From the NCBI GenBank assembly GCA_013400155.1, contig VXBM01000002.1, forward strand, positions 4,754,914 to 4,818,913: 64,000 nt of DNA, in the 5' to 3' direction. Position 1 is the first letter of the stretch, and each line of letters opens with the position of its first letter. A program made the position numbers and the translations under genes. This DNA comes from Helopsaltes ochotensis (taxonomy: Eukaryota; Chordata; Aves; Passeriformes; Locustellidae). The notes under the pieces were generated by a model. That model ran no database searches. It was not told where the DNA came from and was given only the letters and a program-made list of their open reading frames with translations. Of the stretch, positions 61,301-64,000 are shown in pieces.

Positions 61301-63660
61301 AATTGCAGTCGCAAAGCAGCATGGACCAGAGAAAACAGTGTGAGCACAGTACAGCTTGCAAGTACACAAGGGACACAAAGCCTCACATTAATCTGGCAGA
61401 GGACTCAGCGCCAAACCTCTGAGCAAAGCTCTCCACCAACAGGCTTTCAGGCAGACATGGGGATAAGTAGGATGGAAGTAAAGAGCCATCCAGGTCACTG
61501 CATCCCCTCTCAGCTGGCCAACAACAGGTGTCTGACAGGAGAGAGGCAGGACAAGCACATACTGAATACCCTCCCAGCCTCACATTATACACAGCTGTGA
61601 GGCCTCCCCAAGCGGTTTGTTTGTATTTGGTAACACTCAACAATTTCTCCTCCTTCCACCATGTAAACTACATGGTCTGCTGCATCTCAGGTGAATGCTG
61701 CACCTCACTGTGCCTTGCTCTGGTGCTGGAGCAACCAGAGAATGGGAAATCTGTTCTCCCAGCCCTCCATGAGTCCTCACATCCTTGAGTTGTCTCTCTA
61801 GCTCTCAGCTTGAGTTCTTGACTTGGAAATCTGTCAGAGATGCTGCTCCACATCTTGTTATCTCCTTGTCCTCTACTGAACCTCTTTCACTTGTTTTACA
61901 TCCTTTTGGAAAGGAGGAGACCAGAACTGCATGCAGAGTTCTAGATGTGCACTGACATCCTTTGAGTCTCTGACCCCTTCCTAACAGTGATTTGCATTTT
62001 CACTGCTGTAGAGCCAATGCTGCTATGGCACAGTGTCAGAGCCAAAGGTTTCACCCTTCAGCAGTGATGGTCAGCACAGCATTTTAGATATGAGAGTGGT
62101 TTTGTTTGTTCTGTCATGGATATCACTTTGTGTTTGCCTGCGTTGAATCTCATCTGCATCTCACTTGCACCTCTTGGGTCTCTCTGTAACTCTTGCTGGT
62201 TCTCCCCCACATCCTCTCCACCTTGCTTAAGTTGCTCTCATCAGCAAACTTTGCCAAATTCCCTGCTCAGTCCATTTTCTAGGATATTCATGAGCACAGC
62301 AAGCTGCGAAGGTCCCACCACAGAGCCTGAAGCAGTTGCTCCAGTGACCTCTGCACTGCAGGAGGCCCTTTACTCCTTCAAGAACACACACAGAGAAGAG
62401 ACACTCACAGCAGGTTGCTGGCAAGAGCTATAGTTTTGGTTTCTGAAGTTTTATCAAGCTTCCTTAAAAGGCACCTTGTACCAGCATACACTCTGCCCTG
62501 CATTAAAATACAGCCAGGCCAGGCTACCTGGTAAAGCTACCTAAGGAATATCATATAGTAGTGGCCAAGATGGATGACTAATTGCAGTGCAGTGACATTT
62601 TCTGAAGGAGGTCACACTGCGAATTTAGGACTTCAGATAAATTTACATGACAGAAAAAAACACAGCCTGATATCGACAAATGCTCGGAACTGATTAGGAG
62701 GAAAACAAACAAATGGGTTTGGTTCCAGATACCTGGTTTCAGATGAGTCACTCCAGAGCCCACTTTCACGACAGTCCCGGAAGCTTCATGCCCCAACACC
62801 ATGGGATCCTTGACAACAAAATCCCCAATCCGACCGTGCTGCCAGTAGTGAACGTCAGAGCCACAGATGCCAACAGAATGCATGCGCAGGAGGACCTCTG
62901 CCAAAAAAGGAGAGAAGGTTCCTTGTAGAAAAACTGGCCCTCTTAGGCACTGCAGGAGCAGCACATGGGCCGTCCCTGGGCCTCAGAGGAAAGGACAAGC
63001 CAGTATCAACACATCCAAATTCACCAGCATTCAATCAATACACCAGAACTGTGTGCACATGTCACGAGAGTGGCACACTCATGAGCCACCTGCTGAAATA
63101 CAAAACTGTGCAATGATTCACAAAGCAAGAAGTCTTAAAACAGGGTAAGACAAAAGCTAACATCAATAAAAATATGGTCAACAAAGTAATTCAATTTAAG
63201 AGGGCCGTTATTATTGCTGGAGCAGGAATAAAATAGCAAGTCCATTTAATTTTTCCTTCTCCCAAAGCTATGATTTCAGCCCTGGAGAGTTAGTGAATCA
63301 AATTTCTATCAGCCCACATGCCCATCCTATTAATGTTTAGTCCTGCATAAGATCATCTGACATGTCCCAAGAGCCATTTACTATGACATACACGAACTGA
63401 TGGAAGAGGAAGTAAAAAAAAAAAAGCCAGATAAACGGGTTGTGACTGCTCCAGCTCTTCTTTTCAGCTGGAAAAGCAGCATTATCAGCTTCAGCCACGA
63501 AATTGTTTTTTAGATAATGTTGTACTTCCTCAGAAATATTTTACATTATCAAAGAGCAACAAAGAGAATGAGAAAACAAAGAGAGAAGTAAAGAAAGCAG
63601 CCAGAATTAGCCATCTGTAGACCTACCATTAGGACCTGGCTCTGGGATTGGACGGTTTTC
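49329..63660 (-). CDS. SORD: sorbitol dehydrogenase, partial (exons 2-9; first exon outside window)
   Basis: SORD oxidises sorbitol to fructose with NAD, the second step of the polyol pathway, as a cytosolic zinc-dependent medium-chain dehydrogenase. Minus-strand exons are 63660-63627, 62897-62733, 60581-60422, 57863-57745, 57502-57437, 51349-51174, 50365-50244 and 49494-49329. Phases agree, giving 335 aa from ENRPIPEPGPN to the stop. Human SORD is 357 aa with about 22 residues before the matching point, so only the first coding exon is missing, beyond position 64000. Catalytic zinc-site residues are present: Cys in VGICGSDVHYW, His-Glu in VLGHEASG, and Glu in LIEPLSVG. The NAD-binding glycine motif SGSGPIGLV spans the exon 5/6 junction. 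RYNLSPTIFFCATPPDDGN is the family's substrate-side loop. All junctions are GT/AG and no lesion was seen. The gene converges on DUOX2, as in mammals. The largest intron (51350-57436) has CR1 pieces and an AT-rich stretch. Confidence 0.95.
49968..50030 (-). repeat. short CR1 3' end remnant
   Basis: The plus strand 'agaaacacagaaattggaaa' and 'aggcctccaagatcattatc' resembles the reverse complement of a CR1 terminus. Lies between the last two SORD exons. Confidence 0.5.
51490..52015 (-). repeat. CR1 LINE fragment in SORD intron
   Basis: Reverse-complement CR1 with 'ctggaatagtttgggttgga', 'ccatgggcagagacaccttc', 'cccaatatcccatctaactc' and 'cagagcagaggggctccag' blocks in the standard order. It begins about 140 bp from SORD exon 7. 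Confidence 0.88.
54278..54372. repeat. AT-rich low-complexity stretch
   Basis: About 95 bp almost wholly A and T (taaattataaatacatattt and similar), in the large SORD intron. Confidence 0.85.
57170..57392 (+). repeat. CR1 LINE 3' fragment in SORD intron
   Basis: Plus-strand CR1 with 'tccaaggaagtggtggaatc', 'atggacatggttgggcttgg', 'tggttggattcgatgatcta' and the 'ttccaaccttaatgattttg' tail. The element may extend left to about 56640 in degraded form. It ends about 45 bp from SORD exon 6. Confidence 0.85.
59600..59785 (+). repeat. CR1 LINE 3' fragment in SORD intron
   Basis: Blocks 'tttgaggctctggcagcggt', 'catccctggaagtgttcaag', 'tatccctgcccataatagga' and 'ccaaacccttttgggattct' mark a plus-strand CR1 end. 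Confidence 0.8.
60990..61168 (-). repeat. CR1 LINE fragment in SORD intron
   Basis: Reverse-complement CR1 ('acagaatcatggaagtattt', 'ggaagagaccttaaagctca', 'caacagcttctctgggcaac'). Located between SORD exons 3 and 4. Confidence 0.85.
61790..62330 (-). repeat. internal CR1 fragment in SORD intron
   Basis: The plus strand 'ggaggagaccagaactgcat', 'gttgaatctcatctgcatct' and 'gctctcatcagcaaactttg' follows the reverse complement of internal CR1 sequence. It is more diverged than the 3'-end copies. Confidence 0.5.
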
Positions 63661-64000
63661 CTATGGACAAAAGGAAAAAAAAACACATTTAGCTGCTTGT
63701 TCATAACCCTGGGAATATCTGTGGAAACTCAGCTCTGGTTAGCTCAAGTAAATCCATAAGCAGACAAGGGTTTTGGTTCTTCCTGCTCCAAAAGACACAG
63801 CTGCACCACGCAGAGCCTGCTCCTAAGCTTCCCTCATTTTCCATGCCCTGTGGAATAACACAGGTAGCTGCAGGAGTGAGCACACTGCCAGCTTGTAAAT
63901 CCACTCTCCAAATTATTTTGCAGTAAATTACCTTCTCCAGCCCAGATGAGACACATACTAAATTTCCTGCACTGGAGCAGCCCCAAATTTCAGCTGAATC

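Noticed and set aside
1..64000. CRISPR arrays, rRNA, tRNA, bacterial operons or phage
   Set aside because: Exon-intron genes, CR1 and LTR repeats identify animal nuclear DNA. No regularly spaced direct repeats or structural RNA genes were recognised.

Overview
This is a vertebrate, almost certainly avian, nuclear genome segment. Genes have many short exons with GT/AG introns. The background is rich in CR1 LINE fragments and bird-type LTR pieces, and there is one assembly gap of 81 N. The window carries the DUOX/DUOXA/SORD neighbourhood, inverted relative to the usual human map view: DUOXA1 (+, coding 9108-14720), DUOXA2 (-, coding 23668-18745), a dual oxidase (+, coding 29790-46943) and SORD (-, coding 63660-49329, with its first exon beyond the right edge).

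Layout: 1-8080 has no recognisable gene; it holds a CR1 tail, an ERVL-type LTR, further LTR-like pieces and unassigned sequence. A CpG island at about 8080-8660 precedes DUOXA1. DUOXA1 and DUOXA2 converge tail to tail, with CR1 debris and a long antisense ORF between them. DUOXA2 and the dual oxidase diverge from a 6.1-kb interval containing a second CpG island (about 26160-27150), where a minus-strand TATA box and splice donor mark a likely first non-coding exon of DUOXA2. The dual oxidase and SORD converge, with poly(A) signals about 0.8 kb apart.

The genes work together as follows. DUOX is a calcium-regulated NADPH oxidase that releases hydrogen peroxide outside the cell. DUOXA proteins are its ER maturation and membrane-targeting partners. 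SORD, a zinc-dependent sorbitol dehydrogenase, is a conserved syntenic neighbour with no known role in the oxidase. I reassembled all coding exons by hand from splice sites and reading phase. They give intact proteins of 325 aa (DUOXA1), 320 aa (DUOXA2), 1536 aa (DUOX) and 335 aa of SORD.

Main points of interest: exons 3 and 4 of the two inverted DUOXA genes are about 97% identical in DNA while the other exons and the intron between them are diverged, which suggests gene conversion. No DUOX1 exon was seen in the 8 kb beyond DUOXA1, where mammals have it. The one DUOX present sits at the DUOX2 position but carries many DUOX1-like residues. A 379-codon antisense ORF lies behind DUOXA1.
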